From assembly GCA_022836615.1 (NCBI GenBank), contig MU405227.1, positions 62,001 through 126,000 on the forward strand: 64,000 nucleotides of DNA, in the 5' to 3' direction. Each line of letters starts with the position of its first letter. The first letter of the stretch is position 1. Below are positions 19,541 through 29,825 of the stretch, piece by piece. The stretch is from Annulohypoxylon bovei var. microspora. Its lineage: Eukaryota; Ascomycota; Sordariomycetes; Xylariales; Hypoxylaceae. A model generated the notes under the pieces. That model saw only the letters and a list, made by a program, of their open reading frames with translations, was not told the origin of the DNA and ran no database searches. The translations under genes and the position numbers were made by a program.

Positions 19541-21980
19541 GATGTTAGTGTTTAGTCTACGTTGCTAGCAGTGAAATGTTGAAGAAATGATGTTTAAGAA
19601 AGAAGGTTGGAGTTCTAAGAAAGGCACGTAATGCAAGTTTGGGGCTCTGGTCTGGATGGTCGAATGTTGAAACACTCAAGGGGTGAATTTCTTACACTCA
19701 TGGCGTCTCCCTGGGGTTCTTTGTACTAGGGAGATAAACTGGGCTATTCCAAAAGGATTGTAGTCGGTGTCGGTAACCCTTTTCTTCGTGCTGATCCCAA
19801 GATATCAAATATTTGTATATTCGTTGCGAAGGAGGAAATACGAAAACACAAAGAAGAATTATTAAAGTTTTTATTAAATGGATTTATGAAATAGAGTATC
19901 ACAAAGTTTACAATGAATGAGCGGAAGAAGGAGAAGTGCTCTTTTAGTTTGTTTTCAAGAGGTGCTAAGCTGACAGCTGAACCTTGAAAACTAAAAAAGG
20001 TCTGGAGACTGGGATGTAGGGGACTGTCCGACAGGTGGAGTAAGGTAAGTGGCCCTTTGCCCCTTTAGGCAATATATATACAGGCCTTGGTACGTGTAAC
20101 AACGGTTCATCGTATCGTAAGGCGGTGCCTCAACCAATCACTGGCCAGTTCGTTTCTATATACACAGCCATCATGAATCTAATTGGTTTCGCAGAATCCC
20201 ATCTCTAACGGGAGTAGATGCGAGAGTCGCATACCAGGTTGACATGCATACATGAAGTCCATCGAATCCTTTGAAGTATTTTGTGGCATTCAAAAGATTA
20301 TAACTATATCATCTTTATAGAATCCATAGTTAATCTTTATTTCAAGTTTCTACATATATACCTACCTACCTACATAAGTATGTGGATAACCAGGTTACCT
20401 TTGATAAGAAATTTTCTATGAGTAAACCCACCAGAGCTCCATCAACTGTGCCTGCGAGTAAGATTGAATGGCAGGGCAATATTCTTAGCTTAGCCAACTA
20501 ACAGCCACTATGCTATTGAGTAGCCCCTAGCAAGGTGGCATGGTGGCAGTGATCAACAACCAAAATTCCCTTTTCCTTGTTTTTAACCCATCTTAAACAT
20601 CGATTCAAATACCACTTCAACTAACAGATGTCTATCCCTTTTATCAAAGTGGCACAGATTTCTAGAATATGTCAAAGGGATAATAGTTATTATCCATTAA
20701 CGTCTTACATAATTTGCACTTTAGCTAGGAATTTGGAACAAATTGTTCTATCGTCAGCCTCAGACATTTAGGTGCATAGTAGTGGGTTTTCAAGCGACAC
20801 AGATCTAAAAATGGCCCAGCTGAGGTTACACTTGCTGCACTAGCTAACCCAGCCAGTGCAGCCAGCGCCAGCACAGCCATCTTATGGGGTAACATTTTCA
20901 TGTTCAACTTCGGCAGGAGAATTCGGAAAATATCAAAATGTCTTAGAATCACGGCAATCTGGATCACACGATCTAATGGGAATTCTTCGTTACCTGTTGA
21001 AGTGTGAAGTAACACAAATGATACTGAGGATCACGGCCAAAGTGTTAGATCGACCTATACCATTGACATATTCGGTGCCATTCAACACCCATTCAACAAC
21101 TTATGTTTTAATCCTGTCGCTGATCAATACCAAGCACCACCTCAACTCCGCACATTTATCCCTTTACTTATTTTCCGATTCGTTCCATTAAATCGGAATC
21201 AATTCTCGGGCAGCTATTTAGTCTTATCCGGACCGAGCAGGTATATCTTCAACGAGGTGGTAATAGGTTACATCGATACTGCAACCAGACAAATCAGTCC
21301 TATCCTTCCATACTTCAGACACCGACATATAAAGTGGGTGGACAATTCGGTTGCGAGAAGTCGTAACTAGAAGCTATGTCGTCGAATGTTTCTTATCGTC
21401 GAAACTAGCCATGATCAACGGAGTTTGTATTCGAGCGGTCGAACCGAGCGTCATATGTGGGCAACGTAGGTGGTGAAACACCAACAGGCAACAAGCTTTT
21501 TGTCCATGCTCAGGAATTCTAATTCGTCGATATTTACGAATATCACGAAAATAAAGGCTATCTAGAAGTTACGGTGAGAGTGTTAATTACAACTAGCACC
21601 TCGTATGCTGCGAGTTATTATGCTAGTGAGTCTGGTGGGTGCACATGTGCGGATGCAAGAGAACCTTCGAAGTCTATAAATGCTGATGAGAAAATTAGGT
21701 AGGTGGGCAACACGATTTCAACGCTATAAGAGCGATATTGCGATGGATCATCACTAAATAAATAGTTGGCTGTACCGCCTCTTTCTAGGCTCCCGCTTTT
21801 ACAGCGATCCCATTGGATGGGGCGGTAAACCGAACTTGAGTATCGTGTAAGTAAAAAATACGACACAAATTAAATACTCATGAATCCAGGTGAACATTCA
21901 TATGTCTATCTAGCAAATAGAGCGCAAGCTCATCTATCACTAATAATCCTCCCTTAACTGCCTAGCCATCCTCCATCGCT
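19541..21980. other. Spacer between syntaxin and MEMO genes
   Basis: About 2.4 kb. It holds the syntaxin promoter, AT-rich sequence around 19790-19920 and 20240-20420, and one possible small secreted-protein frame on the minus strand (20725-20901). Nothing else was recognised. Confidence 0.5.
20725..20901 (-). CDS. Possible small secreted protein, 58 aa
   Basis: Taking the internal ATG at 20901 gives 58 aa with a clear signal-peptide shape: a short basic start (MKMLPHK), a hydrophobic core (MAVLALAALAGL) and a small-residue cleavage region (ASAAS). The mature part has two Cys, is basic and ends QFVPNS at TAG 20725-20727. It could be complete, or one exon of a longer gene. The codons upstream to 21015 do not look coding. 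No family was recognised, and the frame is short enough that chance cannot be excluded. Confidence 0.3.
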   Translation of the reverse strand: MKMLPHKMAVLALAALAGLASAASVTSAGPFLDLCRLKTHYYAPKCLRLTIEQFVPNS

Positions 21981-23023
21981 TCAGACGATCGCATAAGCAG
22001 ACGCGTAACTCACACTTGAGTCGGTGACGTCTTCAACCAGACTACTACGGTCGTATTGTACGAACTTGAAGCGGTACTTGCCGGTTTCCGGCTTCTCCTT
22101 CGCCAACTCCTCTAAAGCAGCCATTGTAACACCGATAGGATGTCGCCCACAGACAGTATTCTTGGTATGTCTAAGATTGTCCACAAACTTGTTGTGGTCA
22201 CCCGACGCGACGGCATCCATAGCTAGGTGATCGACCTGCTTGATACTCTCGTGTATAGGTGGATTCGTCGGCTTAGGCACTCTTCGACTCAGAGACTGTA
22301 TCTCGTCGACCTTGCCCTCCGGCGCATATGCAGTATAGCTAAACCGTGAGCCCCAATGGCAGAAGTCGGAGCTTACAACCCATGCATTGTCCGGGTCTTT
22401 TAGGTACGGCGCCAGTAGCTTACCGAACTCCTTCTCTTCTGGCCCGCTGTTGTCCCCGATGAGGATAGGTACAATGGTAGGATATTGGTCCTCAGACTTG
22501 AAGGTCTGTGTGATTCGCTTGTAGATATATGGCAGATGCATCTCTAACGAGTGTTCGTCGACGTCTCCTCTATTTGGTATGTCTTGGAACTTCCCCGTAT
22601 CGCGTAGCTGTTCGACGACATCTTCATCGACGGTCAGTTCGCCGAACGGTGTATCATATTTGGCAAACTTGGTCAGGGCGCAGCCGCGGAGGTAGTAGGT
22701 ATGTGAAGGACCAAGGACGAAGACTCGCTTGGCTTTGCTTAGGTCGAGAGACTTATACGCCCAAGCCGCACACGGCCCCGAGTATGAATAGCCTGCGTGC
22801 CTTTGAGCGTGCTAGAGTTAGGATTTCCGTAATAACAACGGAAGACGGGAAAGAAAACCTACGGCGCAATCACGACCTTAGCACCGGGGATCGGGAGCCC
22901 ATTCTCATCGATAGAGTCCGGCACGCGATTTAGGAAGTCGTCCAGCTGACCGGACAAGGTATCGGGATCCCCGTCGTACCAGCTATCAGCATGGTTAGCC
23001 TCTCGCGTTCCTTTCAGCTTCAT
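21981..23023 (-). CDS. mho1: MEMO family protein
   Basis: Two exons: 23023-22863 and 22800-21981, giving 326 aa. The 62-nt intron (GTAGGT donor, CTAAC branch site, AAAG acceptor) splits a CCG codon and restores the family motif VVIAPHAGYSYSGPCAAWAY. MEMO proteins resemble non-haem iron dioxygenases; the human member links ErbB2 signalling to the cytoskeleton and has a role in redox biology. The yeast member is Mho1, whose exact function is little known. Recognised blocks are REANHADSWY at the start, VFVLGPSHTYYL, DEHSLEMHLPYIYK, IVPILIGD, SSDFCHWGSRFSYT and CGRHPIGV. Conserved His residues (APHAG, DEHS) and the Cys of CGRHPI are present. Length fits the family. It is divergent from the damaged kinase gene. 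The start is supported by the standard N-terminal motif. Confidence 0.94.
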
Positions 23024-23647
23024 CGTTAACGTAGAAAAGTCCTATAGAATATCTAGCGTTAGGTATTTGAAGAAGAATAGAAGTAAACCTTGAGGACGAT
23101 GTGGCAGCTACACCTAACTGAAACGAGGGAAGGTAAGAACATTGAAGGCTCGAGATCGGATAGGTCCGGGTACCTGTTGATCAACACCAGGTAGCACCTA
23201 CCCCGCTGCCCCGCGTTCTCACCCGTGAAGGCCTTATCGGAAAGCTTAGGTGGGCACCTACCTAACATCCAGTTGGGGACCTCGGAATGACGAGTATGAT
23301 AGGCACAGTAATAGGTGTACAATTCTCCAAGTGTATCAGGTGTCTATTTAATTCTTTTGTAAGTGACATTCCATACTACCATGTATTCAATCTTCAATAC
23401 CTACTACCTATTTATTGATTCAATGGTGTCGATTGCCTATTCTTTACTAGGATTCACCATGGGCTTACTTATTACGTTAAGTGACAACAGTGTGCGGCCT
23501 CCAAATATCTTGTTAGGGTGTATCAAGTGAGCGTTATTACATGTACATAAACAATTACTGTGATGTTAGGCATCATCTATTAAAAAGGACGGAGACCGTA
23601 CAACACTATCAGCCAAATAAATACGTCTCTTATACACATTTTTCATC
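23024..23647. promoter_or_regulatory. Divergent spacer MEMO / kinase-like gene
   Basis: About 620 bp between divergent starts, AT-rich from 23330 to 23640. The 87-codon minus-strand frame at 23059-23322 has no protein features. No defined regulatory site was seen. Confidence 0.5.
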
Positions 23648-24763
23648 ATGTCGACTTCAGAGAATGATAATTGTGATTGCTTTCCTAAGCACATTTCTAA
23701 TGATGCCATCAACAAACTACTGGTGTCCATCGGTTTACCAGAGGCAACTAACATCGTAATCCCCGAGGCAGACGCCAGCTTCCATGCTATCTTCATGGTA
23801 TCGATACCTCCTAACGAAAAGACTACTCACGACGAGTTAGTCCTCCGCGTTGCTGACAAGCACTTGCCCCAGATCAAGACCGCCAACGAGGTTGGTGTTA
23901 TGGAGTAGATCTCCCATAACACCAAGATCCCAATCCCAGATTTGGTGGCATTCGACGACACTAGCGAGAACTCCTTGGGTTACGAGTACACCTTATTGTC
24001 TCGCGTTTCTGGAGAGACTCTACGTAGTATCTGGTCAAAGCTAGATGAGAAACAGATCGACGGGATTCTAGACCAGCTGGCAGACTTTCTCGCTGAGTTG
24101 CACTCCTACACATGGCCCGAGATTGGTGGTATCGTCGTAGATGCAGAAGGCAACACTCGTATGGCACGGGTCGTCGATGAAATTTTCCGGTCTGTTCGCC
24201 AAATAAGACTCTGGCCCGCTGGTGAAACCGTAGAGAGCCTCAACATCGGTGGCCCTTATAAAACCTATACGGACTACATATCAGCCCAGCTCAATCTATA
24301 TATACGTCTCGTCCGGCTTCATGACAAGCTCGAATTCTTCCGCCACAGGACGAGCTCCCTCCGGACCATCATCTCCGCATTGAAAATGTGCACCGAGCAG
24401 CTTGACAAGACTCGGTTCATCCTAGCCCACAAGAACCTACACTTCGGCAACATCATGTACGACAAAGAATCAGGCAAAATTACCGCGATTCTCGACTGGG
24501 GGTTCGCTGGCGTGGTTCCGGCCCCGAAGTGGGATCCGGTCAAGGCATTCCTCTGGAACTGTGAGAGTTCCGAAGAGAGCAAGGAGGCGAAGAAGCAACT
24601 TAACGAGAGGTTCGCCCGGCGATGCGAGGAGAGGGGTGTGAAGGTCTTTCTCGAAGAGATGGAGTTCACGTCGCCGTCCCAGAAGGCAGTGCAGACATTG
24701 GCGGACCGTGTAAGGGCGATCATCGAGGACACGGTGAGGGTCGAGAGTCCGGGAGGCTCTTAG
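23648..24763 (+). pseudogene. APH-like kinase gene with premature stop and altered catalytic Asp
   Basis: A continuous 371-codon frame has a single internal TAG at 23906-23908 (codon 87). Both halves match one aminoglycoside-phosphotransferase / choline-kinase-like protein of the type abundant in fungi. The N-lobe ends LRVADKHLPQIKTANEVGVME, then after the stop comes ISHNTKIPIPDLVAFDDTS, the usual helix-C region. At the stop such proteins commonly have Trp (TGG), so one G-to-A change explains it. The C-lobe keeps AILDWGFAG (metal-binding Asp), but the catalytic loop reads HKNLHFGN where the family has HxD; codon 263 is AAC (Asn). No rescuing intron fits: the only GT...AG pair around the stop (23891-23939) is 49 nt and breaks the frame. 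It is likely a recent pseudogene. A sequencing error at the stop is possible but would not explain the Asn. Confidence 0.8.
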
Positions 24764-27273
24764 TTGGAGATGATGGTCGATCTGAAGGTGTGGGAATGGG
24801 AATTGGAGGTGATTGAGGCCCAAGAGGTCTTTGACATCTGATGCCTTTATTCGTTATAAAGGCGTGACTTGTCTAGATGGTTGAGCATTATTTAATAATA
24901 CAAAATTGGGTTTCCCATTTCCCCTGTACATGACTCGTCTATTAAGTATCGGAAAGAGATGGCATGATACGATTTAATATTTTTAGAGTACCGTAAAAGA
25001 CAAGGGATCTAGAGTTGTGCCATGTATGATTCGGAGGCCTCGCTGTCTCTTCTACCATCTCTCCTATCTTGATCTACTCAACCACTCTACTTGACATTAA
25101 ATTGCAAAGGAGCTCAAATAGACCACATACCTTCCTATGCATCTGGAAACTTGTTAGATTCATGGCGTTTATATCTAGGTCCTTTAGCTCATGCTATTGA
25201 AAAATTTGACAGCATTCACCTCATACGAGCATTAATCCTCATAGGTATTCCATGATCTTTTAAATACTTCAAATGGGTAAAGGCTATTTAGATTAGACTA
25301 AGAGGCTGGCTTCTAAGGTTCTCATTAATTTCCGACGTAAATGTTTTCCTTTCTTAGTGTCTGTTTTGATCATCGTCGACTTTATATGCCAACTTATCTG
25401 ATGAAGTCAGCGCAAGGTAATGTTAGGAGACTTTGATTTGGGAGAAATGTAACGGGTATGAAAAGGGGAACCGCTCTCATCCAAAGAAATGTTATAAAAC
25501 CCACCTGAAATTGAATCGAAATTATCTGATATGCGATATAGAGTGCCTAGAGACTTTCGGTTCTCAATCTGATATAATTGATCTACTAGTAGTTGATAAC
25601 TTTCGCACTTATAATTTTCAGAACAACATTCCCCCCTTGAATATCTCCCTGCTTGTGATGCTGATACTACTAAGGAAAATAAGTCGATAGATGAAAGCAA
25701 CTACTCAGTTGGCGCCTTGAAAGTACCTGGTTTATAGAATGTGTTTAATATATATTAAGAGGCACCAAACACGCAGTGCGTGACATCGATATCAGCAAAG
25801 CAAAGGACAAGAAGAATATGAACATTGATTTCAAATGCGATGGTAAGATTTGCGACCTTGGTAACTGGGTTTTGATCCGCTATGTCCATTATGGCTATTA
25901 TAGATCTCGCTGTTGATACTGCTGCCCCTTCTCCTTATATCTAGCAGGCCGGCTCCCAAGACTCTTACTGACGATGACAGCACTTCAAGATACTTTACCA
26001 GATAGCTTTTCCACACGAATCCTTTTGAAAATTGATAATAATGGCGGATGTATAGCCTCCTAACTCTTTCATAACATCGTTCTGTTTTATTCCATTTCAT
26101 TTACCTTCGGTAAGATGATAAACCCCTAATCAAGAGTAAATATTTCAAATAATTTGCGAACTTGTTACCCCCCGCTCATGAAGTCTCGATGCACGATTTG
26201 CACATTTGAACAAAACCTTCTCTAGAAGGGCACCAAAGGTTCTTTTTCGCATGAGATTTAGTCGGTGTGAGATTCCGAGTCCAGCTCCCAGCCCCCAATG
26301 ATCGCCAGTAGGATTTTAGCAGATAGTTCAGCTATCACACCATATGCAGAAAGTTTCAAGATGTTCCCTAGGATTCCTGCATACAAGCTTCTATGAAACA
26401 GCCGAGGGACAATCTTCTTTCGTTATTAATAGAATCGATGGCTTCGTCTAGGTCTAGGACTTTGATGTGTGCATACTACGCTGAAAGAAAACCCATGCCA
26501 TTATGTTACATAACGAAAGGATTGCACTGCAGAATTCGCATGCCGCTTACTTCTGCCGTTGAAGTAGGTAGAGTACTATGATGAGACTCAATCTAAGAAA
26601 ATTCCGTTTGTTACTGAGATTGGCTTCGATGGTCGTTTTGGTAAAGGAGACTTTGCATTAGTGAACAGCTCGAGTATATTTACCAATGATCTTTTGCATT
26701 CGAAGTTGCTTTACGTGTCAAGACATCGCCATGGGACTTTAGTGTGGAATATGTTGATGATGGGATGAGTCCCAACTTAACCATTGTCAACAGAGAACAT
26801 GCCATGATATATTGCTACTTGGACACTAGTTAGAGCCTACCATAGAGTACTAGCCTTAGTTAGTGTATTGATGATATACAAGAACCGACAGATTACCTTG
26901 AATAGCTTTAGAGTATCAGAAGATATGGTGAAGCTTACGGCAACGATATTTTTACTAAGACTTAAGAGTTTACAGGGATGGAACGAAAACTAGTATTAAG
27001 TAGGTTCTCTTTTAACCCTTAACGTTCGGTTTATATCCAGCAAGAACTGTCATTGTTTGTTATACAACGCGAAGTGTCTCGTATTAGGGACTATTAACGA
27101 CAAGCACCCAAATGCCATACCGAAAAGACGTATATCCCTACCTGTTCGCCTGAACTCCATGCTTATCCTACCATGCCAATATTTCTTCAGAACTTCCCAT
27201 TCAATGACAACCTTTTACAAACGTAAACCTCAGGCCCCAAAGGGCGCTCCGAACGAATCCATCCTTCAGCAGA
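24764..27273. other. Gene-poor, AT-rich convergent spacer
   Basis: About 2.5 kb between two convergent 3' ends. The sequence is visibly richer in A+T and in TA steps than neighbouring genes, with stops in all frames. Short protein-like pieces suggest a decayed transposable element (see 25400-25960). No intact gene, terminal repeat or target duplication was found. Confidence 0.5.
25400..25960 (+). mobile_element. Possible decayed Ty1/copia-like fragment
   Basis: On the plus strand at 25448-25495 the frame reads CNGYEKGNRSHPKKCY, similar to a retrotransposon gag zinc knuckle (C-x2-C ... H ... C) in which the second Cys is Tyr (TGT to TAT). A LKVPGL stretch near 25720, then stops, recalls the region following the protease in copia polyproteins. 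The evidence is only resemblance: no LTRs, integrase or reverse transcriptase blocks could be read. G-to-A/C-to-T change and high TA content would fit RIP. Confidence 0.3.
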
Positions 27274-28020
27274 TCAGCAGACTTTAAGGCTTGCAATACC
27301 AGCCCAGCCAAGGCCGCCTACCCAGACCTTCTTTCCGGCACATATCAGACACTGTCGTTGCTCGCCAAGGTTAGTGATCGAGCAGTGCGAGCAGACGTGC
27401 TTGCCACAGGAACCGCAGCCTGTGTCGGTGCCTGCTCCGAAACTGTCCACGTCCATCGACTCCTCGTCGCCTGCTCCCTCGCGTAGGGTCTGTCCACAGT
27501 CCTCGCAGTTGGAGGGTCCTTCGTACATGGAGTGATCGGCGAGAGCCAGGGTCGGGGCAGTCTGTGGGGCCGCGCTGCTGGGCAACTTCCAGAAACTGTG
27601 TAGCGAGGCTTGGGCAGTCTGGGAATGGGTCGACGGTGTCTGGGGTTGAATCTGCGTGGCAAAGGTATTCAATTGAGAGTGTTGGTGGTTCTGGTGTGCG
27701 ATCTGCTGCTTCTGGGCTGTATACAGCATATTCAAGGTTCGTTCTGCGAGGTCCTGGTGTGAGAAGACGTTCAACTGATGGGAGCGGTGGGCTCGCCATT
27801 CGTAGAACTTACGGTGGATCTCCTCGTCGGAGGGGCGACTGTCACGGAACCGCTTCATGGTTCGGCTGTGCAGATGTGCGGGCGTAGAGCCTCGTGACAT
27901 GCGGATGGGGGAGGTGTCAATGTCCATTGCTGAGAACTGGTCGGGTCGGGGAGGCGAGCTGAAGGCGCTCGAGGAGCTGAAGGAGAGCTCGGACTCGGAA
28001 CGCTTTCGCTTGAGGACCAT
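27274..28020 (-). CDS. Protein with C-terminal Cys-rich zinc-binding-like domain, unknown function
   Basis: Single exon of 248 aa, ATG at 28020. The N-terminal third is basic and Ser-rich (LKRKRSESELSFSSSS) with a possible nuclear signal. A central helical region follows (SRTMKRFRDSRPSDEEIHRKFYEWRAH, then ERTLNMLYTAQKQQ), then a Gln/His/Ser-rich linker. The last 80 residues carry Cys pairs: CEDCG, then CGSCGKHVCSHCSIT and CLIC, spaced like a small zinc-binding domain. It looks like a conserved filamentous-fungal protein, but I do not recognise its family. A nuclear role is inference only. It is convergent with the damaged kinase gene across the AT-rich spacer. Confidence 0.8.
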   Translation of the reverse strand: MVLKRKRSESELSFSSSSAFSSPPRPDQFSAMDIDTSPIRMSRGSTPAHLHSRTMKRFRDSRPSDEEIHRKFYEWRAHRSHQLNVFSHQDLAERTLNMLYTAQKQQIAHQNHQHSQLNTFATQIQPQTPSTHSQTAQASLHSFWKLPSSAAPQTAPTLALADHSMYEGPSNCEDCGQTLREGAGDEESMDVDSFGAGTDTGCGSCGKHVCSHCSITNLGEQRQCLICAGKKVWVGGLGWAGIASLKVC

Positions 28021-28976
28021 CTTGACGGTGTTGAATGTGGTAGATTCTGGAGATGACGAGGCTATCGGATGATAGGTATGTTAAAAGACGGAAATATGTT
28101 GACAAGGAATTAATCGTAAATCCGTACTACTAGTGAGAGAGAATGATGTTTGTCGATGAGGTGAGATGAGAAGAAGGCTTCAATGTTTGAATTGGCGAAT
28201 GGAGAGAGTGGGTTGAGAATTAAATGAGCGTGTACTTTGTATCCATGGATCTTTATCTATTGGTACTAATTGGTAATTGACAATCAAGAGTGGCTGGGAA
28301 TCGCGACCTGTCGCGCTGGGGAACGCTTCTCGTAGCGCGAACCCCGCTAAATTTATAGCGCGTTTAGTTCGCGTTAATTACTTGCCAAGCCTTAAATGTT
28401 TCTTTAACCTCAAACTTTATGTATGCCCAGCCATACATCTAGAATATGTGAATATTACATAAGCGTTTCAAGTTAATGTTGACGGTTAGAACTGTTAACT
28501 CTAAACTTCACATCTTTATTAAACACAATATCTTATATTATTTCTCTGAAGTGCCAGATTATCTCATGGAAACCCATCATTCATCATGATCACCTCGAGT
28601 TCTAGTTGCCTAAATTTTGAGAAGTAATACAACGTTTCACATAGCATACCTGGGTACTGACATATATCACTTCAAACGACTCTCAAATTATCTGGGGGCG
28701 TGAACCATTTAATATCTATAAATGTACTATTTAAACACTTAAGGTCGTTTTCATTTTCTTGTTGCGCCACCTAACATCGATTCTATGAGCTCACATAAAA
28801 CATCCCTTGGACTTAGAAACCCTCATACGATGCCAATTTGTGTGTGGTATAGTATAATTCATCAAGTAAAACCCGCCAAGCGTATATCCCAAAAACACCT
28901 CTAGAATATCCTTCTAGAAATAACAGAAGACGACAGCCCCTCCCACGAGAGACCAGGTATTTTTAAAAGGCTAAAT
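28021..28976. other. Spacer between the Cys-rich protein and the GPI protein
   Basis: About 950 bp with the promoter of the Cys-rich protein gene and the 3' flank of the GPI protein gene. It is AT-rich, and the region 28290-28390 has repeated GCGCG/TTTAGCGC-like pieces. No gene is supported. Confidence 0.5.
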
Positions 28977-29825
28977 TTACAACATGACGGCTCCCATAAG
29001 GATACCGAAGACCGCAACACCCATGCTCATTAATGAGCCAGAGACCTGGACGGATCCCGGGGCGGCGTTGCCGGTAGGGGTGGCGGTAGCGCCAGATGTG
29101 GTTGCCGACGTCGCAGTTGCGGCGGAGGCAACGGAAGAGGCAGCGGAGTGAGCGCTCGCCACAGCGGACGAGGCGACGGATGCAGCGCTGCCGGTAGCGG
29201 TAGCAGCAACGCTCTCGGCACTGCTGACGGCAGCACTAGCAGAAGCGAGCGCTTCTGAAGCGGCACTCGTGCCCTTGCTCTCGACGCTGTTGACTACCGA
29301 CGAGGCGACGCTTACGGCGCTGCTGGCCACAGATTCGCCGAAACTTTGTGCGTTGCTGGCGATAGAGGTACCCGCGGCTCCAGCGCTACTAGCAACAGAT
29401 TCGCCGAAGCTTACGGCGGAGCTGGCAATAGACTCTCCGAGCGACTGGCCGGCGCTGGCGACCGAGCTGGCGAAGCTTTCAGCCGAGTTAGCTATCGATT
29501 GCCAGTCCTGGCGTCCCTGAAGTCCGTTCTGAGACCCATATTGGGCGGCGAGACTGCTGGCCGCGGCGACGGCAGAGCTAGCGACAGCTAGAGCAGAGCT
29601 TTCGTAGGCCGCTCCGTTCGGGTCGTTCGCGTACTGCTGAGCGACTGAGCTAGCGTATGCCTGCGCCGAGCTGGCTACGGCGAGAGCGTCCGAGACAGCT
29701 TGTTGCCAGGATTGACGTTCCCTCAGTATAGGGGCGGGCGTGATCATCGGGTCCCGGGGCACCTCTTGAGCGACATGGGCTGCGGCGAGGGAAGCCGAGA
29801 GAAGCGTGGCAGTAGTGAAACGCAT
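28977..29825 (-). CDS. Ala/Ser-rich GPI-anchored cell-wall protein
   Basis: The frame extends to 29882, but ATG 29825 is chosen because it opens a signal peptide (MRFTTATLLSASLAAAHVAQ); this gives 282 aa. The mature part is almost entirely Ala/Ser with Val and Gly. It contains degenerate repeats around a core like SFGESVASSA (several copies between about residues 110 and 185) and earlier ALAVASSA units. A Ser/Thr/Ala stretch (TATSATTSGATATPTGN) is followed by a C-terminal hydrophobic tail (SLMSMGVAVFGILMGAVML) that fits a GPI-attachment signal. Such proteins are secreted, likely O-glycosylated, and bound to the plasma membrane or wall glucan. There are no catalytic features. The repeat DNA gives long shadow frames on the other strand. 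The gene call is good; any specific role is unknown. Confidence 0.82.
   Translation of the reverse strand: MRFTTATLLSASLAAAHVAQEVPRDPMITPAPILRERQSWQQAVSDALAVASSAQAYASSVAQQYANDPNGAAYESSALAVASSAVAAASSLAAQYGSQNGLQGRQDWQSIANSAESFASSVASAGQSLGESIASSAVSFGESVASSAGAAGTSIASNAQSFGESVASSAVSVASSVVNSVESKGTSAASEALASASAAVSSAESVAATATGSAASVASSAVASAHSAASSVASAATATSATTSGATATPTGNAAPGSVQVSGSLMSMGVAVFGILMGAVML

Noticed and set aside
23891..23939. Possible intron that would remove the stop in the APH-like gene
   Set aside because: It is 49 nt, so it shifts the frame, and it would delete a conserved family segment.
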